Shown here: piece after piece, positions 49,167 to 60,804 of the stretch
Position numbering within the stretch: the stretch's first letter is position 1
Layout of the letters: every line of letters begins with the position of its first letter
Assembly (NCBI GenBank): GCA_036674765.1
Contig: JARVKI010000019.1
Coordinates: 310,001-374,000 of the forward strand
DNA from: Seiridium cupressi
Lineage: Eukaryota; Ascomycota; Sordariomycetes; Amphisphaeriales; Sporocadaceae
Direction: 5' to 3'
DNA: 64,000 nucleotides
Position numbers and translations under genes: made by a program
The notes under the pieces: generated by a model
The model's input: only the letters and a program-made list of their open reading frames with translations
The model's database searches: none
What the model was told of the DNA's origin: nothing

Positions 49167-51211
49167 TCACCTCCCTCGGTAATTTGGTTTCTTGGCCATG
49201 TTCACTGGTGGAGGAGCATCATCATCCAAAGGATACGGGAGCGCCGCACTGCCTGTGGACCGGTGGTTGCCTGGACCCTTGATGTCTTCCTGTAATGGCG
49301 TTTTTGGCGGTCTTGGAGGAGCTGGAGCCTCAATGCGGTGTGGCTGCTGTGAAGTGGTCTGCGCTGTCGGTAGAGTCTGCTGTCTACGCGGATGCTCGTC
49401 GGGGCTAGTGATCATGATCTTGTCTGCTCCAGATCCGTTGCGATACTGCGCGGGCGTAGGGGCCGTAACAACCAGGCGGTCAGGGTCATCCAGAGGAGGC
49501 TTCGCCGCCGAGACCAAGGGGCTCTGCGAGGCTGGCTGGTGCAACCTCGCTGCCTGCTGAGGCGGAGATGCATGACTGGTAGGCGGCCGAACTCTCTCGT
49601 TCGAGCTCCGCGGTGATGGTGTATAAGCTGGGTTGGAGCCGGGCAGAGATAGACGGTCAATCCCCGAGTCGTACGAGTCTCTGCTTGGAGGAGTCGTTTG
49701 AAGTGGCTTCGGGGGTGGGAAATCACCAGGCAGCTCAACGGCCATCGGAGAATTGATCGGTTCGAATGTTGCCGGAGGGACAATATCAGGAACGTTGCTG
49801 AGTCTTTCCCATCTTTGCTTGGCCCTATGGATCTTCGCGAGCTTCGTTGACGAATCTTGAATCATCTTCTGCTCGTCGGTCCTCGACAGATACCTCCGCG
49901 TGCCAGTGCTTATTTCGGATAACCGGTGCCATTCGTTCATGCCAAACTCGCCGACTCCCACCTCCACGTTCAAGCGGTAGTAATTTTCGGCATTGACGCC
50001 GCGTTTGATTAAGAGTTCCTTTTTCAGGTGCTCGTGTGTGGCCTCGCAATTCTCGATCTTGGCAATGAGCTTTTTCCTCGCCTCGGCAAACTCGCCCATG
50101 AAGCCTTCGTACCACACATGTGAGTTCTGCTCGGTGCCTCTAGGTCTCCGGCCAGTGCCGATACTGATGAAGACTCCGACTTCTCTGCCCGGCCACTCAT
50201 TGACCGTTGCCTCGTCGAGAGCGGTGGGGGACGGGTTGAAAGCGCCGCCGCCGTCGTCGTGAAATAGAGATTGCCCGACCCTTATCGGTTTGAAAGCGAG
50301 TCCGACGGCTGACGTCGCCCGCCCGGCTTCCCAAATCTTGCAGTCATATTCTGGCGCGGGTTCCTTCCTCGAGTCGTAAGAGCGAAGCAATGCTGGCTCA
50401 CCACCCTTGGGCGTGCCCTTGTAGTAGGCCGTAACCGCTCTGAATTGTGTCAGCCTCTGCTTTTTACATGGGGGGTGCGAATGCCTTACGTTTTGGTTCT
50501 GTTCTCCCTTTCATCATAGAGTTTAGCATTGGGGTCGCCGTATCCTCCTCGAAATGCAGGTCGCGCCATTTGCGCTGTAGGGCTGCGCGCGCTGAAACTG
50601 ACGACGCTTGCATTGCTCGTGTGCCGCCTCACGCTGCTGCCTGCTGCACTCGACCGCGACGATGCAGATAACGGGTAACCCGAACCGGTACTGGTTCCAG
50701 TGCCATCGTTTCCCTCGGCTTCGGACGCCGTATGCTCCCTCACAGCTTCCTTGATGGCCTGTTCCAGCATGGAGGCCTTGAACAACGTCGATCGATAAGG
50801 TATGCCGACAATGGTCTTGTCCGTCTGAAACACCATCCTTGTCATGCGCACGTACAGTTCCTTACATGTCTCCAAGTCCAGCCGTAAGCGCCCTAGCATG
50901 ATGGCGATAAGGCCACCCGTGCCGCTGCCTACTATGAGGTCGAAGTGGTCGCATGGTTTCGGTATCTGGTCGCGTCGCGGTGCTTTGCCCTCGGTTTCGA
51001 CATAGGTTCTGTGCATCAACTCCTGCAGAATGATGATCATAGAGTAGCCGCGCACACCTCCGCCATCTGTTGTTGCCCCGCAGAGACGTCAGTCATTTGT
51101 GGCCGTGTTAAGATTTGCAAGAACAGGGTCCGGGCACGTACCAAGTGACAGTATCCTCAGAGGCGGACCTTTGGTTGTGTCCTTCCGCTTCAGACCTCCG
51201 TCGAATTCCAT
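49167..51211 (-). CDS. Patatin-like phospholipase domain protein with altered nucleophile motif
   Basis: Exons 51211-51142, 51066-50490 and 50439-49167 give 639 residues; both introns keep frame. The patatin fold markers are the oxyanion loop ILSLDGGGVRGYSMI (about residues 20-33), then FDLIVGSGTGGLIAIMLGRL where the usual nucleophile elbow G-x-S-x-G should be, the CKELYVRMTRMVF and GIPYRSTLFKA blocks, and the catalytic-Asp loop HDDGGGAFNPSP. Here the elbow is G-S-G-T-G: serine sits one position early and the nucleophile position is Gly. The active Asp loop and oxyanion glycines are intact. The C-terminal 200 residues are Pro/Ser-rich and disordered. Patatins release fatty acids from phospholipids or lysophospholipids. 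If the Gly is real the protein may be inactive or use another residue. Some fungal relatives may share GTGTG here, which I recall but cannot check. Confidence 0.82.
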
Positions 51212-52960
51212 TTTGAGTAGTAGAGTTTGTAGAGATCACGCGCTCTACGATGTGGGGTGAAGAGGTATTTAGAATGCGAGCCTCCAGAGGGCCGGCGCAA
51301 TCGGGCAAGTATTCCCAAGGTTGATTGACGTGAGCAGTGGCTCCGCTGCAGGCGACGCTCGGTACGGCTTGGTAAGGGTTGGTGGGTATTACGCAAGGAC
51401 GGGCTCGGCGAATGCGCCACGACGAGGGACTGGTGAATATCTTTATCAGCTGCCCATAAGACGCCGCTGACAGGCGCCAGGAAAACTCCGAGTCTTGGGC
51501 CGCAAAGTCTACGGATGGGACGGCTGATTCCACGGGTGATGCCAGTGCTTGACGCAGTTTCGTGATAAGAAGGTTTCTTTCCTAAGGTAACGTTCCTGGT
51601 GTTGACTGTACGCTTTCAAGCATTATCCTAATAAGCTTAAGAACACGATGAACTAATAGCGGGGTCTACCTGCAGCTGCTCTGGTGTGGCTGTGAATAGA
51701 TGGGCACGCGTCAAAAAGTCGCAGCGCTTGTGTCCTGCCAGATTGTTGGTCTGTCGAAAGTAACAATGACAGGGGTCGTCTGACAGGAAACGGGCATTCC
51801 CTAGACTTTTTTTTCTACCCGGTGCCGTAGTCTGTGTCCACTTGTTTTTACCTGCGTCAAGTCGACTTGGGCGTTGGTGGAAGAACTTTGAAGGGGCAAT
51901 TGAATCATCGTCATCCACAGCATCCATGTATTTCCCAACCAGGGTTGGATCATGCACGAAATCGCATCGAGGAGGCCGCCAGGAGATATCGCTTGTGCTG
52001 TTTCTCACATTCCCATCAGCCTGGGCCCAGGAAAACGGGAAACCCAAGATACGTTACTGATTGATCTGCGTTCTCCAATGATGGTTCTGTTCCTGGACTC
52101 CATTGGCTATGTACGGCTCTTTCGCGGGCGCCAAAACCTCGAGGAAGCATCGGCTCCGCGTGGCTGTGCGACTAGTGGGGATGCTCAGCAGCATCAGCGG
52201 GTTCGCCACAGGGGTTGGGCGCTACTTAGTGCTAGTACATAATGTGGTGACAACCCAATCATAGGGCACCAATTGATGACCTCATCGAATCTTGCTTTGG
52301 GCTGACTGAAGTCTTTTTCGCGAGACGCACGTGGAGAAGGCCGATGTGTGATGTGGGCACTGATGGCGCATGGCTCAGCAGCAAGATTTTTCTTCTCGAA
52401 GTTTTCTAGAACATTTCTCGAAGTCGTCCGCTCTGGACCTTGCAGACATTCATTTTCGGATGCGACAATGAAAGACAATCAACTCACTGTGATATTGCCA
52501 TATATGCTAGGATACGAGATTTTATAAATTTATGATGATTTTGGTCACGATCCGTTAGGTTATATCGAAGGGTCCTAAAAGGTCCAAAGCATTAGAGCGA
52601 ATATTCTTCTTTAAACGTTTGCCCAACACTTGTTTGGTAAGGGCAGTATTGTGAGTTTGCGTACGAGTAGGGTCACTGGATTCCTGCGAAAAGACCAATC
52701 TATCATTCAACTCACAATGCAGAGTCTGCATGCATAAAATCTAGATACCTTGGTCTTAAATTGCAAGCGTTCAGAGGGCAGCTGCGACATTCGAAGCGTC
52801 ATCATGCTAGAGTTCAGTGTACCTTATGCTCATGTCGTGATCCTTTTGATGGGCATACATCTGATATTCACTGCTCCGTCCCTAATCTAAATATGGGATG
52901 ACGAAATGATAGATCGAATCTACTATCAAGCCTGATAGTCTCGCCCGCGTCCCGAGCCCG
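51212..52960. other. Gene-free interval
   Basis: It is the promoter side of the patatin-like gene, followed by sequence that becomes A/T-rich after about 52,480. Frames of 130-140 codons near 51637-52047 lack an ATG and any motif. Confidence 0.45.
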
Positions 52961-52964
52961 GTCA

Positions 52965-54725
52965 ACGCCCAAAGGTATCCAAATACCTTCTTTTCCGTGT
53001 GCCGCTGGCCGAGTACTTGTAGGTAGACAGGAATATTTTCTCATTTGAAAGGGCAGTCTTACTGTTCTTGTCAGTCACAACGCATGGAACAGAGGAGTCA
53101 ATTGTCGTGAAACTTATACGTAGCCTAATCCTGAAGATAACCCTCTGACAGAGGGTGGAACTCCTCACTGACATCTTTTTGATCTAGCAGTGGACCAACA
53201 ACCCCTACGGGTATGGATATGCGGTGGCGCAACGTGAGCGCCGGAGGGCAAGATGATCACATTGCCAGGTCGTCGGTGAAACCTTAGCTGTCTCCTTCCA
53301 TTTCTCAAGATATTCTTGTCGAGAAAATGAAATCTTATTAGTTGTTTTTTTAAGTACTTTACAGTGTTTAGATGGTCTTCAGCCTCGGCAGTACGATCTC
53401 TGGACTCAGAGGCTCGCTGCACTTGGAGATGATGTTCCTTACGCCTTCATCTCTGCAGACATTTAAGATGTCCATTAAGCTCTTCTCAAATGAATCTGAC
53501 ACTGGTACAATCAAAGATGGTAGCTCAATGACATGATGACTGGCGATTTTCAAAGCAGTCATAGTTTCTCTTAAACCATGTTGTTGGCGGATGCGGAGGA
53601 ACCACTCCATCGTGACAGATAGTTCCAACGCAAAGCTGGGGATCCAGACCAAGCGCCCATTCGATCTCATTTCGATCTCATGCTGTTTTGACACAAGTAG
53701 CACCTTTTCCCCATAGGAATGAAGCAAGGACTCTTTTAACAAACACTTCGAGTAGATAGGTTTATGCAACATAATGCCATTATGATTTGTAGGGGTCTTG
53801 AGCGATCCGGCAATATCACTGCCCACTCGAACGAGACTTCCCCCAATGTCATAATAGGTCCTTCTCCGCCGCTCGAACCTCCTGCAGAAGGAATCATATT
53901 AGGTACAGGGTGAGTTTACTCGACCGAAAACATAGTCAAAGTATTTGCCTGACATGAGAGTCTGTGGTATGTTGGTCTTGTATTGCAAGACTGCTCCTCC
54001 GCCGGCGAGCACCTCTGCTAGAAGATCCGAGTGCGCGGGCTTTTTACTGGTCCAGGATACGTATACCACGGTTGTTTCTATGTTTATTAAGTCAATGGCG
54101 TCCTTAAGGCTTATGCATAATCCGTGGAATGGACCTATGGGGGTTCCTTGGGCGCACAGGTAGCCATCCCGCTCCTTAGCTCTCTTCAAGGCTTGGTCGC
54201 AGAGGATCTTCGTCCAAGGGTTGGTCAGGTAGTGTGCTATGATGGTTCGATCATACTAATGTGACCATTCTCCTAAACGTTCTGGGGCATGATATAATAC
54301 CTACAGGCATTGGCGTTAAGAGGCAAAACAACATCCACAAACCTGCCAAAATGTTCGCGATCGCCAATGCGTTTGTGATCTCGCTAGGCCCAAGTTTTGA
54401 AAACCGTCAATCAGCTTGGAAGTGATTAGCCACCTGTTCGGCTATTTTAAGCACCATTGGAAGCGCATTCGGATACCCGCCTACAAGGATCGCTCAGGGA
54501 AGGCAATAATGCCATGATATTTACATGACCCCAACCGACCGTGGCATTGACTCCGTATGCTGGAATTAGTTGCCTGACACATCCGTGGCGGTGGGTCAAA
54601 GATGCCATATCCGCTACATCATTGGCTGTAAGACCCGTGCGAGAAATGAGCTGTATTGGTAATGGCGAAACTGTCACGCCACTATCACCACAGCAACATT
54701 CTCGAGGATACCATAACTGTAACAT
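52965..54725 (-). pseudogene. Decayed amidase (amidase signature family)
   Basis: Pieces of one amidase can be followed in order on the minus strand but in changing frames. An N-terminal piece (YPRECC...LISRTGLTANDVADM) comes first, then AHYLTNPWTKILCDQALKRAKERDGY. Next is GPFHGLCISLKDAI (the catalytic Lys region) running to YKTNIPQTLMSGKYFDYVFGRVNS, where a stop follows. The Ser-cis-Ser loop AGGSSGGEGPIMTLG lies at about 53,870-53,830 and is followed by a one-base frame change before VGSDIAGSLKTP. The C-terminal lobe ends early at a stop near 53,368, with later pieces VIILPSGAHVAPPHI and FTTIDSSVPCVVTDKNSKTA continuing in other frames. Stops and frame changes are spread over the whole length, so this is an old pseudogene rather than a sequencing slip. 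Intact relatives hydrolyse amides such as acetamide. I give no restored reading. Confidence 0.75.
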
Positions 54726-55689
54726 CTGATGAGACAGCTTATAAATACAATAATGCTGGAATCTTCCAACATGCTGACCATCAATACCGAGGTCTTATGG
54801 TCTTGTTTCTCTGATCGCCGCCACGAAATCAGCGTTTTGCAACCTCTGCATCTGCTGATCTTGTTCCAATAGCTTAGAGAATTTATGTGCACGTTTCTTC
54901 TCGGAAATTCCAGATGTTTATTCTGAAGGGGAATGAAAGAGCTTAACGAGGTAATAATATTTATACCTATGGCAATTCAGGTGCCATAGGTCGCAATTGC
55001 AGCTCGGCAATTGCGGCGTCGCTTTTACTGCCATAATACCTGAGAATTCGGACTCATCTAAATGCTACTTTTAATATTCAGGAAATAGACTTTAGCAAGG
55101 GAGTCCCCGAGAATCAGTCACGAAGTCTGAGAACAATTGTAGTCCGGCTCGGGTTGGGACGGGGTTTTAGCGCTGCGCAACGACCTATAACGCGATGCAA
55201 CCAACAAACAGGCATGACTTACGAGAAGGAAAGCAGGACGTTTATCTCACTGCAACAGCCAAAGACTCGGATGTTGCAGGAATTATGATATAATAGACAC
55301 TGTGATTGGTGGCAGTTCTTCATCCCTCGGTAGGTCTTAGAAAGAGTGTCGTCAGGCTTCCGCTCTCAAGAACCCGACGCCGCTGTCGATCATTCGAAGC
55401 AATATACGCTACTGCACATTCACTTACATTTCCGCGGCCTCTCTTCCCTCACGTCAGATACCTCTTATACGGAAGTAAAGCTCTTCATCTTCTTTCTCCT
55501 ATCTTTCACCAGTAGGGAAGATCGCCTTCCGTAATTTATTTACCCAAGGTATCAGAGGTTGGTAATACACAGTGAAGTATTCCTCCGTGGTTCTGATAAA
55601 GTCCCCTTCGTGGGATACTTGTCCCTTTTTCAGCCCAGGAAGCTGCTCGTATTGCGGACCCATGGGGTCTGTTGAAGGAAGAATGTTAT

Positions 55690-55830
55690 CAATCATGGAG
55701 GTAAGATGAATTCGATAACGGCGTCGTGCACTTCGTTCCAAATGAGCACATCGTTGGGACTTCCGGCAATGGCAGCCTTAAGGAAAGATTTGATTTGGTC
55801 GGAATCGAAGTCCCAAACTTAATCGCGGAG
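55690..55830 (-). pseudogene. Fragment resembling the N-terminus of a FunK1-type fungal kinase
   Basis: On the minus strand one frame reads DSDQIKSFLKAAIAGSPNDV followed by LIWNEVHDAVIEFILPP and a stop. I recognise the pattern [ND]DVLIWxxVYxAVTESTPPP from the N-terminal segment of the large fungal FunK1/Sgk2-like kinase family. No kinase catalytic domain follows. The next 240 bp of minus-strand sequence hold an open frame (YEQLPGLKKGQVSHEGDF...) that I cannot place. FunK1-type genes are expanded and often fragmented in repeat-rich or accessory regions of Sordariomycetes. The match is short and from memory, so confidence is low. Confidence 0.33.
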
Positions 55831-57394
55831 TTGAGGCTTAATAAGTCGCTAAAGATGGGCTTTCTCCTAGTCTTGGAACGAAAAAGACGAGAAGCCGAAA
55901 GTGCTTGGAGTGCTGAGAGAAAATTAAGGGTCTCATTGTAGAGTTAGTATTGCGCATCAACAACTTTAGGCTGCCTTCCCATCATGGCTAAGCTTGCTCA
56001 GCGAATCTGGAGTGGAGAGAGTGTTTTGCTTTTCGCATACGCAATTGGACGAGGCACGAAAAGATCCGTTGTTGCTAATTACAACGTTACAGATCTGAAA
56101 GCAGCTTTTTCAAAGCTTCTATAGCACCAAGCGGGGGAGTTGGAGAGTTGGGGTTGAGCCTTACTACTAATTAATTCGTTTCATTCATTCTGGGGCCGTC
56201 TCCGTGCCTGGCTCGCGACCCTAGTCTTCTTTCGGCACTGTCTCCCCTCATCCCCATGTTCGAGAAAATGAGATGGGCCCTTTTGTTCCAGATGGGTGAT
56301 TGCGCCGCTGACGTACCGCGCTCACGAAACATTTACGAGATCTCGATGACATCAGCCGTCCATGATCGAATCGCTAGCATGTCAAGAGAGCTCAGGAGCA
56401 ACGAGCAACGTCAAGCACCATGAGCCCTCCAATGGTTTCAAGACGAGAAGCTCGTTCGCGACACGCTCTTCTCAAGCAGTGCCCCGTAGCTTGAACCCGA
56501 GAGCTAAAAGTTCCCCGGACTTGGGCGGCTGGATTTCAATGGGACCCGTGACAAAGGCGGGACGTTGTTGGATGGGAAAACCCGGACCGTAGCGACCTCC
56601 CAGGTTCCAAGCCCGAAAGACGCGCCGTTGCAACTGGGACGCTTGATGCATTAGTTCTGAACGCTAAATACCCTCCAAGCTCATTGGATAAGCCTGAACC
56701 AAGCATCTTACGATCAGCATTCCATCGCGAACGTTGGTTGGTTGCGGCCTTATTACGGACTATGGGGCAACCTTTCGACTCATTTTCTCCATGGGGGTTT
56801 GGAGAAGACTCCATACCCGTCAGCCGTACACCGTACACCCCAGCCTTCACGTGTGTTCGCAAACTCTGATTGCAAGTTCTGCATGCCACTTTGATGCGAT
56901 TCCGATGCGCGTGACCACCCAGATGTGGACCGATGGTAGGGACCAACTCATCACCACGAGCTCCTCAAATTGTTCCAAGTCATGAACGACTGACCCAGAG
57001 CCTCGCCAGGCTTTACTGTGCATGTATTCCAGGGCTTGATTGGATCTCTGCAATGACATGTGCACCTGCAGAGGTTGCTCTTCCATCCCCAAGTCCCGGA
57101 AGCGGTTTCGTGTAAGTTACGATCTACCAACCGGATTGTGCTAGAGAAAGCAATGGCAAGGATGATGATCCTCCATGCAAGCCATGCATCTTCAAGGACA
57201 TGGGCAGGAATGGACGAGCTTACCCTCCGCCATCATGCCTTTCCCTTTCGACGGCAAGTGCCCCCAATGTGCCTCCAATGAAACCTGGCCGGAATTAAAT
57301 GGCGACCAGAGCCTCGGAGCTATCAACTCGACCTTGTTTTCCTCTGTCAACCAACCCACACCCCAACCTAGACACATCTGTGCCACGAGTCTCC

Positions 57395-57400
57395 TATAAG
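57395..57400 (+). promoter_or_regulatory. TATA-like element of the second sugar porter gene
   Basis: TATAAG, 95 bp upstream of the ATG at 57495, in a C/T-rich leader. Confidence 0.4.
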
Positions 57401-57494
57401 ATCGACCACTCCCTCAATCCTATGACTACGAAATAATTTTCTCTCAGTATAGTTCCCTAAAACCTATCTCTTGACCACGAGGGTCTCAAGAGCC

Positions 57495-59299
57495 ATGCCC
57501 AAGATTGGAAACATCTACTTTATATCGGCCATCGCCGTCATTGGTAAGTTGACTCACTTACTACCAGCCTGCTACACGCGGCAATTTGATGGTTACTCAC
57601 ATTTGCTGAAGGTGGTGGCCTATTCGGCTTCGATATCTCTTCCATGAGTGCTATCATCTCCACGCAACCATATCTCTGCCAATTCAACGCACAAGGTAAC
57701 GACCCGGATAGTGGGCTCTGCCGAGGACCGTCCCCAAATGTTCAGGGTGGAATTACAGCATCAATGCCTGCTGGCTCCTGGCTGGGTGCTTTGGCCTCCG
57801 GCTTCCTCTCAGATATCCTGGGTCGGAAGACCTCGATCCAGATTGGTTCCATTATCTGGTTAGTATTTGCTGTCGATCCCACCATCATATTTATACACGG
57901 GGTGGAGTGCTAACTTATCCCCAGGGTCATTGGCTCCATCATCTCCTGCGCTTCCGTAAATATTCCCATGCTCATCGTCGGACGAATTATCAACGGTATT
58001 AGTGTGGGAATATGCTCCGCGCAGGTTCCTGTCTACATTACTGAACTGGCCCCGCCTTCAAAGCGTGGACGCTTGGTAGGAATGCAACAATGGGCCATCA
58101 CTTGGGGCATCATGATCATGTTCTTCATTTGCTATGGTTGTAGCAAGATCAACGGCAGCGGAGCCTTCCGAGTACCATGGGGTCTACAGATGCTTCCGGC
58201 AGTCCTGCTATTCCTGGGTCTCATGTTCATGCCCGAGTCGCCTCGTTGGCTGGCCAAGAAAGATCGGTGGGAGGAGGCTAAGCAAGTTCTTGATTTGGTC
58301 CATGGCAAAGGCAATCCCAATTCACCCTTCGTCCGCAAAGAGCTCAACGAGATCCGAGAAGTTGTCGACTTTGAACGTCGAAATGCGGATGTCAGCTGGC
58401 TGGAACTCGTCAGCCCAAAGATGATTAACCGGACCCATATTGGTAAGTTGCCACTGTTGACAGGTCCGCTTGCTCTGGCAACAGCATGTATAATAACAAA
58501 ATTCGCAGGCGTGTTCACCCAGATCTGGTCTCAGTTGACTGGCATGAACGTGATGATGTACTACATCACGTATGTCTTCACCATGGCAGGGCTGGGAGGG
58601 GATGTGCTGCTTCCAAGCAGCATCCAGTTCATCATCAACGTCGTACTCACTGTCCCGGCACTTATTTGGATGGATAAATGGGGCCGTCGCATGCCGTTGC
58701 TCATTGGCGCCTTCTTCATGTGTTTGTGGATGTGCATCAATGCTGGTCTCTTTGCGGTTTACTCGAGACCACCAGTCCCCGAGGATCATTTTACCACGGA
58801 TTCCGAGTCAATGGCCATTTCTGGTGCGCCAGCCAAGGCCGTCATTGCGTCCACCTATCTCTTCGTCGCCTCCTATGCACCAACTTGGGGACCTGTCAGC
58901 TGGACTTACCCCCCGGAGCTGTACCCTCTGCGTGTCCGTGGCAAGGCTGTCGCCCTAGCAACATCCGCTAACTGGGCTTTCAACTTTGCCCTGGCGTGGT
59001 TCGTGCCCCCGGCTTTTGCCAACATCACCTGGAAAGTCTACGTCCTCTTTGCCGTCTTCCTCTTCGCCATGTTCTTCCACGTCTTCTTCTTGTTCCCTGA
59101 GACTGCCAACAAGCCTCTTGAAGTGGTAGAGGCGATCTTTGACGACACTACCCCTGGCTCTGTCAGGTTCATTGGCACACCTGCATGGAAGACGCACAAT
59201 GACCGCAGCATTATTAGGGCTGAGCGCAACCTGGTCAGCGACGAGGAGAAGCTCGGCGTTGAGGCTGAGCATAAAGATAGCAACGAGGTTCATGTTTAG
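57495..59299 (+). CDS. Sugar porter family MFS transporter
   Basis: Exons 57495-57543, 57612-57858, 57925-58442 and 58509-59299 give 534 residues. The intron at 58443-58508 is 66 nt and in frame (GTAAGT donor, CGCAG acceptor). If it were not removed, a stretch of about 22 residues (LPLLTGPLALATACII...) would interrupt the conserved THIGVFTQIWSQLTGMNVMMYY segment, so removal is well supported. Signatures: GGGLFGFDISSMSA in TM1, FLSDILGRKTS in the TM2-TM3 loop, YITELAPPSKRGRLVG after TM4, MPESPRWLAKKDR after TM6, SQLTGMNVMMYY in TM7, DKWGRRMPLLIG in the TM8-TM9 loop and FPETANKPLE after TM12. It is a proton-coupled monosaccharide transporter of the plasma membrane by family. It differs from the other sugar porter in this window throughout and is not a recent duplicate. 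The substrate is not readable. Confidence 0.9.
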
Positions 59300-60429
59300 T
59301 AGAACTGAATTCCTCCGGTCTTACTGGAGTTGAACCTCCTTGCTGAGTTCGTGGATGGCAAGGGTGGATGAGTGGTCTGGGTAAGCACAGAAAATACGGA
59401 TGGTCCAGAGGCTGTCGTGAAAGGCACGCTATGGCAGTCCTGGGTGGGAAGAAACTTGTCGGTGGATTAACAGTCACGGTCCCCATTGTTTTAACTGCAG
59501 TTATACCCAACTTGAATTATGAAGCCTATATTTGAACCCGCAGCTGATACGATACGATACCATGATACATAATGATCATGATAAGAGCACTGATGAACAT
59601 AAAAAGTGGGAACAATGCCTGCATGTTGCCTGCCCGGGCTTGGTGCATTGAAGAGGGGTCTCATTGTCAAGCCATTTCGGCAACCAGCAACCCGCAGGTA
59701 GCTCAAACATGTCGACCGATACGAATCTAGTCTCATCTCAGATCAGGAAGAGGGATCAGGTATGGTATTGGGTGGACTTGGGATAAGGGGCACGAGTTTC
59801 TGTTAAATAAAAGACGGTCACCAATATACAAGGTGCAAAGCAGATCCGCGTCTAGATACCTACATAGATACATTTTTGGATAGGATGGTTCCAGGATTCT
59901 CAAGCTGCCTTCACTATGTAGGTTAGCCGATTTGCCAGCTCATCGTCTTGTGCCCGAACCAGTTCAGCGTTATGCATTTAAAGATGTAGTTACAAGCAGC
60001 GAGGTGAGCCGGACTGTTTCGAGATCAGCGCTACCCCACGCCTGCTAGCGAGCTACTTGAAGCACACGCCCGTTGCCGCGGGGGCACACAGTAGCGACTT
60101 AGCAGGGCGCAGAGGGCGCTTAGTGAGACTAGCCCCGCTTGTCGGGCTAGACACGGTTTACTGTCAAAAATCGTCAACAAATTCAAAGTTGACACCGCCT
60201 CAGGATCCTAGACAAGTGGACAGCCCACAGCCTCGTCGGCAGCCCAAGTCGTAAGGCTGCTGAATTGTCCCATTGAACTCCCGCGCCCTCGACGCTGTTT
60301 CCCTTCGAATGACTTGCAATTCGACAATGCCGGGCCTTTGAGCCATATTGAGCTATTCCCGCTGACTCGTTGCTTCTTCGCCCTGCCGTGAACCCCCCGA
60401 ATTGTCCCATTGAAAGCCCTCGGCCAGCG
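59300..60429. other. Intergenic region with a 16-bp duplicated word
   Basis: It holds the 3' region of the sugar porter gene and the leader of the zinc-finger gene. GAATTGTCCCATTGAA occurs twice, at 60262-60277 and 60399-60414, both just upstream of the next ATG. No gene was recognised. Confidence 0.5.
60262..60414 (+). repeat. Two direct copies of a 16-bp word upstream of the zinc-finger gene
   Basis: GAATTGTCCCATTGAA is found at 60262-60277 and 60399-60414, 137 bp apart. It may be a local duplication or a repeated regulatory site for the gene beginning at 60430. Confidence 0.6.
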
Positions 60430-60769
60430 ATGGACCCCCCAGCGGCTAAGAAGAGGCGCCTCGCACCCAAAGAACCTCCCCAGTCCCAGCCGGCTTTCCC
60501 TCCCCACGAGACTGTGCGTACTCTTCAATGGACATCTCGGAAGGCTTCCCCCTGTTGATGATCGCTCTAGGCACCGCAACCGCAGCATTACCCAGTTCAG
60601 GAGGCGGCCCAAGCCGCCCCGCCGCCTCCAGAGCGACATGAGTTCGAGTCGTTCGCGAGACATCTGCAGGATGCCGCCATGCTGATCTACCGACAATCCC
60701 AAAAGTCACCCTACTCGAAAGTGTCTGTTCTTATACTCAAATGGGAGGAGAAGGAGGGGCAGGGTGAGA

Positions 60770-60804
<35 letters not shown>

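Larger units (their letters stand above)
54726..57494. other. Mostly gene-free interval with one gene fragment
   Basis: The only coding-like trace is the FunK1-type fragment listed separately. The remaining frames are short and without motifs. The last 150 bp form the leader and promoter of the following sugar porter gene. Confidence 0.4.

Noticed and set aside
51637..52047. 136-codon minus-strand frame upstream of the patatin gene
   Set aside because: It begins at a non-ATG codon and has no domain features.
57495..59299. Second sugar porter as a duplicate of the 39-kb glucose transporter
   Set aside because: Motif wording, intron positions and termini differ throughout; only family-level similarity is visible.
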